From Bubalus kerabau (taxonomy: Eukaryota; Chordata; Mammalia; Artiodactyla; Bovidae): DNA of 64,000 nt. The stretch's first letter is position 1. Every line of letters begins with the position of its first letter. The notes under the pieces were generated by a model. It was not told where the DNA came from, did not search any database, and was given only the letters and a program-made list of their open reading frames with translations. The stretch covers positions 51,047,501-51,111,500 of the forward strand of contig NC_073628.1 in NCBI RefSeq assembly GCF_029407905.1. Direction: 5' to 3'. Of the stretch, positions 55,291-64,000 are shown piece by piece. A program made the position numbers and the translations under genes.

Positions 55291-56465
55291 CCTTGTATAT
55301 AACTCTGGGAAGTAAGAGTTATTATCACTCCCATTTTATAGATGTGGAAACAGTCTCAGAATGAATAAAGTCTTTTGATTACTCAACCCAGTCTCTTTTT
55401 AAGAATTTTGCGGCCTAATTAATGTCTAAAGAGCAGAACATAACGTTGAAAGTATTTTAAGTAATTAGTTAGTAGTTGTCCAGAGACTCAATGCAGATAA
55501 TTCTGCGCTGGAAATAGATTTTGGCCCTAAATTAGTCATTTATCTAAGTGGGTTTTAATTCTACGATTTAAATCACCAACAACTTCCATCCCAACTCATG
55601 CAGAGTAGTGACCACCACTTATAAAAATCCATAAGGAGACTGACTCATGAGTTTAGTTGTGGAACTCAGCCAAGAGGCTTTTTAAGTCAAGCACACATGT
55701 GGTAGGGTAGCATAAACACATTGAGTCTAGAACAAATCTGACAACACGGAAGTCATCTTATTAAAGAAAATCATTTGAAGATCACAGCAGAATTGCTTGT
55801 TAAAAACGACCATAAATCATGACGCAAATATTGCTGCTTATTAATGTTTTTATTATTGTCATTTAAAGTGAATGGTTTAGCAAACCATTTATTTGCTTGT
55901 CTGGGGGCACCCCAACTTGCCTCTAATACGTTGACTTTATAAAATTAGTGAAATCAACTTTGATAGGGTAAATATTCATGGTATGTGAAAAAGTATGATA
56001 CATAACTGTTCTCTCTTAATTACATAAAAATGGGTGCTTAGTTGTGTAAATACACAAAGAAGACCTAGAAGGACGCATCAAACAGTAAACTGCTTGTAAT
56101 TACAGATGACTTTGGTTTTTGCTTTATATGATTTTTGGTTTCCTATTATGCACGTGTCAACTTTTAAGAAATAAGTATTATTTTAAGAACCTTTTAAAAA
56201 ATAAAATTATATTAATGAAATCAGACTATGCTGTAAAAACCAGGGCTAAGCAGCCTGGTGAGGGCTTCTCAGCAAAATCAACAATCAACAACAAGGTTGT
56301 GCAATGGACCAGGACAATGCACGTGGGACCCAGAAGGAATGAAGTCGCCTTTGGCAAGAATGTAAGATGAGTTAGTTTGGGAGCAACAGGAGAGGAAAAA
56401 GCGCTTGTGTTTTTAGTCTTGCAGTCACCAACATAGGTGACACTCTATCCCTGGTACCCTTTTAT
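55291..56465. other. AT-rich repeat-poor island
   Basis: About 1.2 kb without recognised repeats. It contains an inverted repeat at 55871-55889 and many TAAT cores. No gene is supported. Confidence 0.4.
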
Positions 56466-56700
56466 TTTCTTTTTATTAATTTTATTTTTTTTTAACACCA
56501 AAAACATTTTGTATGGGGGTATAGCCTATTAACAGTGATGTAATAGTTTCAGGTGAACAGTGAAGTGGCTCAGCCACACATATACATGTACCAATTCTCC
56601 CCCAAACCCCGCTCCCATCCAGGCTGCCACATGACATTGAGTAGAGTTCCATGTGCTATAGAATAGGTTTTGTTCATTACTCTTTCACTTTCTAGTTGGG
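56466..56700 (-). mobile_element. L1 3' UTR
   Basis: The antisense 3' end of an older L1 (gatgtaatagtttcaggtga and following), beginning with a T-rich (poly(A)-derived) stretch. Confidence 0.75.
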
Positions 56701-56774
56701 TATTTCCTCCTGGCCTTATAGGCCTTTGCTCCACTCTCTTAAACAGAAGGAAAGAGTCTTTCCATTTCTCTACC

Positions 56775-57000
56775 ATTAACTCTTGAGCGTGTTACGCTCC
56801 TCTCTCGTGGCTAATGCCACCGTATTAGTGTGATTCGGCGTTACCTTGCTTCACCGTGGCCCGCCCACTAGTGGGCGCTCTGGCCCCGCCTCCGGGCGTG
56901 GCGTCCTGTAGGTTCCTACCGCTCAAGTTCTAGCAATGGATGTGCCCCTACTTGTGAGCAGCTGGCAGACACATCATCCAACTCGCTGTGACAGTCCCGG
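56775..57000. other. CpG-rich patch with GC box and CTCF-like site
   Basis: About 14 CpG dinucleotides lie in 150 bases, in contrast to the AT-rich surroundings. It holds a GC box (GGCCCCGCCTC, 56882-56892) and a CTCF-like sequence at 56865-56879. It could be a retrotransposon promoter or LTR remnant, or a small CpG island. No transcript can be inferred. Confidence 0.55.
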
Positions 57001-57360
57001 AGGCTGTCCCAAAAACAGGATAAAAGAGAACATATTCAGTTAGTTTTTAATGCAGGCTCAAAGGACAAGGGGATATTATGAAACAGGGTTTCATAGGCTA
57101 GAACATTTAGAATATATAAGAAAATGGATATGGTGATAGCCGCTTAGGAGAGGAACCAAGACTGGATGGAGACGTATAAATCCTCTCATACATTTTTGCT
57201 ATTGTATCATTTTTAAAAAATAGGGTGTTTTTTCTTAATGAAGTATAGTTGATTTACAATGCTGTGTTAGTTTCACATGTTCAGTACAGTCGCTCACCGT
57301 GTCCGACTCTTTGCGACCCCAGGGACTGCAGCACGCCAGGCTTCCCTGTCCATCACCAAC

Positions 57361-57558
57361 TTCGAGAAGTGGAGGTGGAAGTCACTCAGTCGTGTCCGAC
57401 TCTTTGCGATCCCATGGACTGTCCATGGAATTCTCCAGGCCAGAATACTGGAGTGGGTAGCCTTTTCCTTCTCCAGGGGATCTTCCCAACCCAGGAATCA
57501 AACCCAAGTCTCCCACACTGTAGGTGGATTCTTCACCAGCTGGGCCACAAGGGAAGCC
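57361..57558 (-). mobile_element. Bov-tA SINE inside BovB
   Basis: A full antisense Bov-tA. The 8-base duplication caccaact is at 57354-57361 and 57559-57566. It cuts the BovB tail in two. Confidence 0.92.
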
Positions 57559-58924
57559 CACCAACTCCTGAAGTTTACTCAAACTCATGTCCATTGAGTT
57601 GGTGAGGCCACCCAACCATCTCATCCTCTGTCGTCCCCTTCCCCTACCGCCCTCAGTCTTTCCCAGCATCAGGGTCTTTTCAAATGAGTCAAATCTTCGC
57701 ATCAGGTGGCAAAAGTATTGAAGTTTCAGCTTCAGCATCAGTCCTTCCAATGAATATTCAGGATTGATTTCCTTGAGGATTGACTGGTTGGACCTCCTTG
57801 CAGTCCAAGGGACTCTCAAGAGTCTTTTCCAACACCACAGTTCAAAAGCATCAATTCTTTGGCGTTCAGCTTTTTTTATAGTCCAGCTCTCACATCTATA
57901 CATGACTACTGGAAAAACTATAGCTTTGACTAGATGGATCTTTGTTGGCAAAGTAATGTCTCTGCTTTTTAATACGCTGTCTAGGTTGATCATAGCTTTT
58001 CCTCCAAGGAGCAAGTGTCTTTTAATTTCATGGCTGCAGTCACCATCTGCATGATTATGGAGCTCAAAACAATAAAGTCTGTCACTGCTTCCATTGTTTC
58101 CCCATCTATTTGCCATGAAGTGATGGGACCAGATGCCATGATGTTAGCTTTTTGAACATTGAGTTTTAAGTCAGCCTTTTCACTCTCTTCTTTCACTTTC
58201 ATCAAGAGGCTCTTTAGTTCTTCTTTGCTTTCTGCCATAAGGGTGGTGTCATCTGCATATTGATATTGATATTTCTCTCGGCAATCTTGATTTCAGCTTG
58301 TGCTTCATCCAGCCAGGCATTTTGCATGATGTACTCTGCATATAAGTTAAATAAGCAGGAAGATAATATACAGCCTTGATGTACTCCTTTCCCTATTTGG
58401 AACCAGTCAGTTGTTCCATGTCCAGTTCTAACTGTTGCTTTTTGACCTGGATACAGATTTCTCAGGAGGCAGGTCAGGTGGTCTGGTATTCCCACCTCTT
58501 GAAGGATTTTCCATAGTTTGTTGTGACACACAACAAAGGCTTTGGCATAGTCAATAAAGCAGAAGTAGATGTTTTTCTGGAACTCTTGCATTTTCAATGA
58601 TCCAACAATGTTGGCAATTTGATCTCTGGTTCCTCTGCCTTTTCTAAATGCAGTTTGAACATCTGGAAGTTCACGATTCACATATTGCTGAAGCCTGGCT
58701 TGGAGAATTTTGAGCATTACTTTACTAGCTTGTGAGATGAGTGTAATTGTATGGTAGTTTGAACACTCTTTGGCATTGCCTTTCTTTGGGACTGGAATGA
58801 AAACTGACTTTTTCCAGTCCTGTGGCCACTGCTGAGTTTTCCAAATTTGCTGGCATATTGAGTGCAGCACTTTCACAGCATCATCTTTTAGGATTTGAAA
58901 TAGCTCTAATTCCATCACCTCCAT
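57382..58924 (-). pseudogene. BovB reverse transcriptase, frameshifted
   Basis: The minus-strand frame 58924-58214 covers the fingers and palm: PKKGNAKECSNYHTI, FIDYAKAF (with the first aspartate of motif A kept) and GKGVHQGCILSS. The frame shifts just before the YADD box near 58250, because bases are missing in the NINNLRYADD region. The next frames (58238-57990 and 58116-57382) carry the part after the palm and then run into the nested SINE. It is inactive. Confidence 0.88.
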
Positions 58925-59261
58925 TAGCTTTGTTCGTAGTGATGCTTCCTAAGGCCCACTTGACTTCACATTCCAGGATGTCTAGCTCTAGGTGAGTGAT
59001 CACACGATCGTGGTTATCAGGATCATGAAGATCTTTTTTGTAAAGTTGTTCTGTGTCTTAGTATCTTCTGCTTCCGTTCAGTCCATACAGTTTCTGTCCT
59101 TTACTGTGCCCATCTTTGCATGAAATGTTCCCTGGGTATCTAGTTTCAGGTGTACAGCAAAGTTATTTAGTTATACATTTTTTTCATATTCTTTTCCATT
59201 ATAGGTTATTATGAACCTGTGCTGTAAAATAGGTTCTTGTTGCTTATTTTATAAGTAGTAA

Positions 59262-59675
59262 AGGAGGGCATGGCAACCCACTCCAGAGTTCTTGCCTGGA
59301 GAATCCCCATAAACAGAGGAGCCTGGTGGGCTACAGTCCATAGGGCTGCAAAGAATTGGACATGCCTGAGTGACTAAGCCGGAGAAGGCAATGGCACCCC
59401 ACTCCAGTACTTTTGCCTAGAAAATCCCATGGACGGAGCCTGGTGGGCTGCAGTCCATGGGGTCGCTAGAGTGGGACACAACTGAGCGACTTCACTTTCA
59501 CTTTTCACTTTCATGCATTGGAGAAGGAAATGGCAACCCACTCCAGTGTTCTTGCCTGGAGAATCCCAGGGACGGGAAGCCTGGTGGGCTGCCGTCTATG
59601 GGGTCGCACAGAATCGGACACGACTGAGGCGACGCAGCAGCAGCAGCAGCCGAGCGACTAAGCACAGCACAGCAG
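59262..59675 (+). mobile_element. Bov-A SINE split by BOV-A2
   Basis: The left part at 59262-59379 and the short tail at 59652-59675 belong to one SINE. A BOV-A2 (59381-59651) sits between copies of gag(t/c)gactaagc at 59368-59379 and 59652-59663. Confidence 0.85.
59381..59651 (+). mobile_element. BOV-A2 SINE
   Basis: A full sense dimer with a CAG tail. It inserted in the tail of another SINE. Confidence 0.93.
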
Positions 59676-60258
59676 AGTGTGCATCTGTTAAATCCTAAAC
59701 TCCTGATTTATCCCTCCACCACTCTTCCCCTTTGGTAACTATTAATTTGTTTCCTATGTCCGTGAGTCTGATTCTGTTTCGTATAGTAAATAAGTTCATT
59801 TGTATTGTTTTCTTAGAGTCCACATATCAGAGATACCATGTAATATTTGTCTTTCTCTGACTTACTTCACTTAGTTTGATAATCTCTAGGTCCATCCATG
59901 TTGCTGCCAATAGCAATATTTCAGTCTTTTTATGCCTGAGCAATATTCTATTGTATAGATATACCATAGCTTATTTATCTATTCATCTGTTGATGGACAC
60001 TTAGGTCACTTCCACGTCTTCGCTATTGTAAACAGCACTGCAATGAACACTGAGGTGTATGTATCTTTTCAAATCAGAGTTTTCTCCAGATATATACCTG
60101 AGAGTGGGATTACAGGATCAAATGGTAGCTCTGTTTTTAGGTTTTTAAGGACCTTCCATACTGTCCTCCATAATGGTTGTACCAATTTACATTCCCACCA
60201 ACACTGTAGGAGTATTCCCTTTTCTCTGCACCCTCTCCAGCACTTATTTGTAGATTTA

Positions 60259-60644
60259 GTAGGTTTTAAAAGACCTAGAGAGTCACCTAATTGAAGATGA
60301 GACGTAAATCTGATTTTTTAATGGAATGCTGGACAGCTGTTGACCCACCTCTCCCACAGGCCTTACTGGAGTCCATAACTGAGAGGCAACCCGTTTGCCT
60401 TCTCTGACATCTGCCCTCAGCCTGAAGGGAGTCGGGGGCGCGTATCGCTAGTGTTCATATTTCTTCGGAACCATTGCTCATGTGTCTTTAAATAAGAAAC
60501 ACTCCTTCAAAGCTATTGCCCACCAGGCAGTAAATGCTAATAATATTTACCTTTATTGAGCTTTTACTAAACATATAGTGTTCTAAGTGCTCTGGATACA
60601 TAATATAATTTTTTCCCATTTCAGGTGTCAGTGCTATAATAAGA
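60259..60644. other. Unassigned DNA with a MIR-like end
   Basis: A MIR-like patch lies at 60540-60625. There are no other recognised features. Confidence 0.35.
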
Positions 60645-60850
60645 GAAGTCTTCCCTGGTGGCTCAGATAGTAAAGAATCTGCCTGCAAAGCAGGAGACCT
60701 GAGTTTGATCCCGGGTTGGGAAGATCCCCTGGAGAAGGGCAAGGCAAGCCACTCCAGTACTCTTGCCTGGAGAATCCCACGGACAGAGGAGCCTGGCAGG
60801 CGACAGTCCATGGGTTTGCAGAGAGTCGGACACAACTGAGCAACTAACAC
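60645..60850 (+). mobile_element. Bov-tA SINE
   Basis: A full sense Bov-tA (gtcttccctggtggctcaga to the tail). Confidence 0.93.
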
Positions 60851-61082
60851 CTTCATTGTCACAAGTGCTTGCAGGGCTGTCGTGTGCTAACGCTGGGATC
60901 CAGATCTAGCTTGCGTCTGGAGCCCACCCGGAGTCCCACCCACACTCTCCCCTCCTCCCCCTGTGTCACCTCCACAGCCACTGAAAAGACACGGTATCTG
61001 CAGCCACTCCTTACCTCATCTTCATCCTGGGGCTAAAGGAGGAAGCAAGCGAGGGCAGTAGGGAAGGTTAGAAGGTCACTCT

Positions 61083-61270
61083 GGGGCTTCCCTGGTGCTC
61101 CAGGGGCTAAGAATTTGCAAGGAACACTGGTTTAATCCCTGGTTGGGAAGATCCCACATACTGGGGGGCAACCAAGCCCAAGTTCTGTAACTAGAGAGTA
61201 GCCCCTGCTTGCTGCAACTAGAAAAACTCAGCACAACCTAAAATGAATCAATAGAATTTTTGCTAAAAAA
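61083..61270 (+). mobile_element. CHR-type tRNA SINE
   Basis: A sense CHR element with an A tail. The exact 11-base duplication aaggtcactct lies at 61072-61082 and 61271-61281. Confidence 0.93.
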
Positions 61271-61384
61271 AAGGTCACTCTAGGTAGGGACAGGGAGGAC
61301 AATCTAAACCATCAGGAAAAAAAAAATAATCAAGAAGATCCAAGCACTGACTCCTCTTCATTCTCTGTTACCACATCTTTCCCT

Positions 61385-61635
61385 CACACACACACACACA
61401 CACACACACTCCTAAACATAAACACACACACACACTCACTCCTAAACATAAACACACACACACGCTCCTAAACATAATACACACACACACTCACTCCTAA
61501 ACATAAACACACACACACACACTCCTAAACATAATACACACACACACACACTCACTCCTAAACATAAACACACACACACACTCACTTCAAAACATAAACA
61601 CACACACACACTCCTGAAAACACACACATACACTA
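61385..61635. repeat. Compound CA minisatellite
   Basis: CA runs alternate with a CTCCTAAACATAA spacer, forming at least six higher-order units of roughly 24-39 bases, with variants (ACTCACTTCAAAACATAA). The unit length varies with the CA count. Confidence 0.95.
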
Positions 61636-63085
61636 ATGCTTGACACTTATAGATCCCACCATTGAGAATTTTGTCTTCTAAGAACCTTGGGTTCTGGCTT
61701 TTCATTTCATTTTGTCAGTAGCATCACTAGAAGAGTCATCAGAAGGGAAGTTAGAAGGACCTGCCTGGCGGGTGCCCGCTGAGTTGACAAAAAAGAAAGC
61801 CGCTCTCGTGGGGAAGCACAGTTCTCGTGGAGCAGGGCGTGGGGCTGGGGAACAGCAGCCAGCTGAGGCGGGCGGGAACCTGAGAGAGAAGAGCGGGGCT
61901 GAGAGGGGCTGAGAGGAGAAGAGACGAATTTTGTTTTCTGTTTTGAAATTTACAAAGCAGTCGTAGAATTGCGAAAGCTAATCATCTCCTTCCCCCGCCC
62001 CTGGCTGATCAATGGCCTAAAAATAAATGACTGCATTGCTGTCCTCTGCACCACCCCACGAAGCCATCACAGCGAGAAAACAAACTACAAGCAGAGCCTG
62101 TGTTTGGGGAGAAAGAAAGAGAATTCATCGTTGTTTGCAAACTCAGAAGTGGTTGCCACAGCCCTACTAAAGGAAAGACACAGACACACAGCACACACAC
62201 CCTAAGTAGGAAAAGAATCTATTAATAAGCAGGTACCTTTGTGTCTTTGCAGTTTTCTACAACCTGTATCCCATGCAGAAAAGATGTTGTTTCAAGTTCT
62301 GACAGGGGACTGGCTTGAAAGAGAAACTCCGAAGGATTTAAACCACTTTCTGAGTAAGGGAAAACTCCAACTGTCAACAGTTTCATATTTTTTTCTTATT
62401 TTCCTTCACTTTTCTTCTACTTTTTTCCTTTCATTTCTCTCCCTTGATGCACCCCGATCTTTTCCTTTTTCCTACCCTCCTTCCCTTTCCCCCCTTCTTC
62501 ACAAAAACTATAAAGATGGAGCAGCCAATTAAGAGTGCTTCACGGTATCACAGCGTTTGGGGAATTAGGAAGAGTAAATGTCATGCCTCATTAGAAGATT
62601 GACAGCCAGTGGAAAAATCCAAATAAAAGACCTGGAGCAGAATTCCCGGAGCTGCTGGAGAACAGCTCGTCACCACTAGGATGAGGAGAGGCGCTTCTTT
62701 GGGGCTGGTTTTATAAAATCTGCTGCACTGGCGGTGATTTTCACTGAGGTCAGCACCATAAGTACAGGGCCAAGCCTGCTTCAGTTCTCAGTAAATATCA
62801 TTCCCTAGGATACTTTGGTGGAACATATCAGCAAAGTCTCTAGCATTATACAATGCTTTGCAAGCCAGTGTGACCCTTGCGTGGTCGCAAAAAGACCTGC
62901 GTAACTGTAGAGATGTCACTCCTGTGTGTTTGCGCTTCCACGTGGACACCTCAGGGGGTCAGTAAAGAACCTTGTAGTAGGAGTTGGATAAAGCAACTAA
63001 TGCCTACTGTGTGTCCAACCTAGGTAGGTAAGCTTACAGCTCCTACCCTGGAAGCCTCCAAGTCTGGTGGGCGGTAACACGAAAA
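61636..63085. other. Repeat-poor region
   Basis: About 1.4 kb without recognised repeats, with a polypyrimidine block at 62385-62500. Short frames (61712-61912, 62239-62532) have no recognisable product. Candidate conserved blocks are near 62530-62700, but conservation is not testable here. Confidence 0.4.
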
Positions 63086-63093
63086 AAAAAATT

Positions 63094-63155
63094 ACATATA
63101 TCTATGTATGTATGTACATATTATACATACACACACACATGCACAGAGATTAATC
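63094..63155. repeat. TATG/CA microsatellite
   Basis: ATGTATGTATGTACATATTA followed by a short CA run. Confidence 0.85.
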
Positions 63156-64000
63156 CAACAGTAAGGCTAAGAATATATATGGAAGGATTTACTCTGCTTT
63201 AAAAAATAGAAACAGCTTGCTAAGAATCTATAGCCTCTATTTTCCTTTCCCTAACCAGTGACTTTTCCTTCTTACCTCTCAGCTCGCATCTAGGCGCATC
63301 CATCCACCCAAATGTTAACCTCATTCCTATCAAGACAGCTGCCAAGGGGAGGTGGGGGAATAAAAAGAAAGCCAGCTGCCGAGATTCCTCACCTCTCTGA
63401 ACTCCTCGTCTGACCCTGACATTGGCAGCTAAGACGGTCATGGCTCTTTGTGATTCCCCAGCTCTCTCACTTTTAGCCTATTTCTGATCAGAAAATTAAC
63501 CCATTTGCTCCCTGGCTCCTAGACTTCTGAGTCACCTGACTTCTCTCTGTTCCCGTCCACTGATATCCCATTCCCATGGGTCTTTGGCTCACCCTCACAC
63601 AGTGGTCTAGGTTAATGCCTAGACCCAGATGTTCCAGACTTTACCCTTCCCTTGGCCTGATGGAGTCCTACTCTGTGTCTTATTGAGTGGAAGGTCAAGA
63701 CTCAGCATTCTTTCCCCAGTTAATTGAGCTACACTATAATAATGGAAAAACAGGGAAACAGTAGATTTCCTCTTGCTATGATGGATTAGCCTCACCTAGG
63801 TGAAATGACCCAAACAGTGCCTGTAAGGCATGTGATCCAGAAGAGATCTCTGTGGCTCTAAGGGGCCAAATAAAGGGTCACTATATCAGAGTGAGCCCCT
63901 TCCCCTTCCTCTTTATAAAGTGAACCCAGAGAACACCACAGAAGTTGTCAAGCATTATCACTATCTTGAAGAGCTCCAAAAAGTGCTGTAGCTAAACCCT
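63156..64000. other. Repeat-poor end of window
   Basis: No repeat or gene is recognised. The minus-strand frame 63441-63220 has no recognisable product. Confidence 0.4.

Larger units (their letters stand above)
57281..59140 (-). mobile_element. BovB LINE, longest copy in the window
   Basis: About 1.66 kb of BovB in reverse after removing a nested SINE. It reaches upstream of the RT into the linker (tgcccatctttgcatgaaat near 59109-59128), with a small internal deletion near 59055. The flanking tagtttca at 57268-57275 and 59141-59148 is an 8-base duplication. Confidence 0.93.
57225..60258 (-). mobile_element. Antisense L1 with nested BovB and SINEs
   Basis: The L1 3' UTR begins near 57225 and resumes at 59149 and again at about 59676, ending near 60258 in the ORF2 C-terminal region. 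A BovB (57281-59140) and two Bov-A-type SINEs (59262-59675) interrupt it. The 5' part of the L1 is missing. Confidence 0.85.

Noticed and set aside
61442..61705. Cysteine- and valine-rich minus-strand frame
   Set aside because: It is the translation of the CA/GT compound repeat.
1..64000. Operons, bacterial promoters, phage or plasmid features
   Set aside because: The sequence is mammalian throughout: LINEs, SINEs, LTRs and microsatellites with no compact coding.

Overview
The window is nuclear DNA from a ruminant, most likely a bovid (cattle, sheep, goat or a relative). The evidence is its repeats: BovB (RTE-type) LINEs on both strands, L1 elements matching the bovine L1-BT type, BOV-A2 dimers, Bov-tA SINEs and CHR-type tRNA SINEs, over older mammalian layers (MLT1-type LTRs, MIR, L2, hAT remnants). 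The exact species cannot be read from the sequence. I find no host protein-coding gene, tRNA, rRNA or CRISPR array that I can support. Every long reading frame with a recognisable product belongs to a retrotransposon, and all of these are broken. The window reads as intergenic or deep intronic DNA. I did not find an undescribed biological system.

Layout. 0-5 kb: three BovB pieces and one BOV-A2, with single-copy DNA and a probable L2. 5.4-17.1 kb: an older antisense L1 carrying a sense BovB tail (6.5-7.3 kb) and a younger sense L1-BT (8.6-14.4 kb). The younger L1 has a full 5' UTR, two stop codons in ORF1 and an ORF2 reduced to its endonuclease by an internal deletion. 17.1-31.8 kb: old L1 tails, SINEs, five BovB insertions, and an MLT1 LTR at 25.1-26.7 kb that holds a SINE which in turn holds a poly(A)-tailed retrocopy with a strong CTCF-like motif. 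32.4-33.6 kb: a GC-rich minisatellite of about 41 units. 33.8-48 kb: MLT1 LTRs with precise young insertions, SINEs, L1 tails and an ERVL-type LTR. 48-57 kb: BovB copies, hAT remnants, AT-rich single-copy DNA and a small CpG-rich patch at 56.8-57.0 kb. 57.2-60.3 kb: another three-level nest (L1, BovB, Bov-tA). 60.3-64 kb: SINEs, a compound CA repeat and single-copy DNA.

How the parts relate. L1 supplies the machinery that mobilises CHR and other poly(A)-tailed RNAs. BovB shares its 3' end with Bov-tA and BOV-A SINEs, which it is thought to mobilise. Many insertions here still have exact flanking target-site duplications, so insertion order can be read directly. The regions most likely to matter to the host are the repeat-poor islands and the CTCF-like sites; conservation and chromatin data would be needed to judge them.
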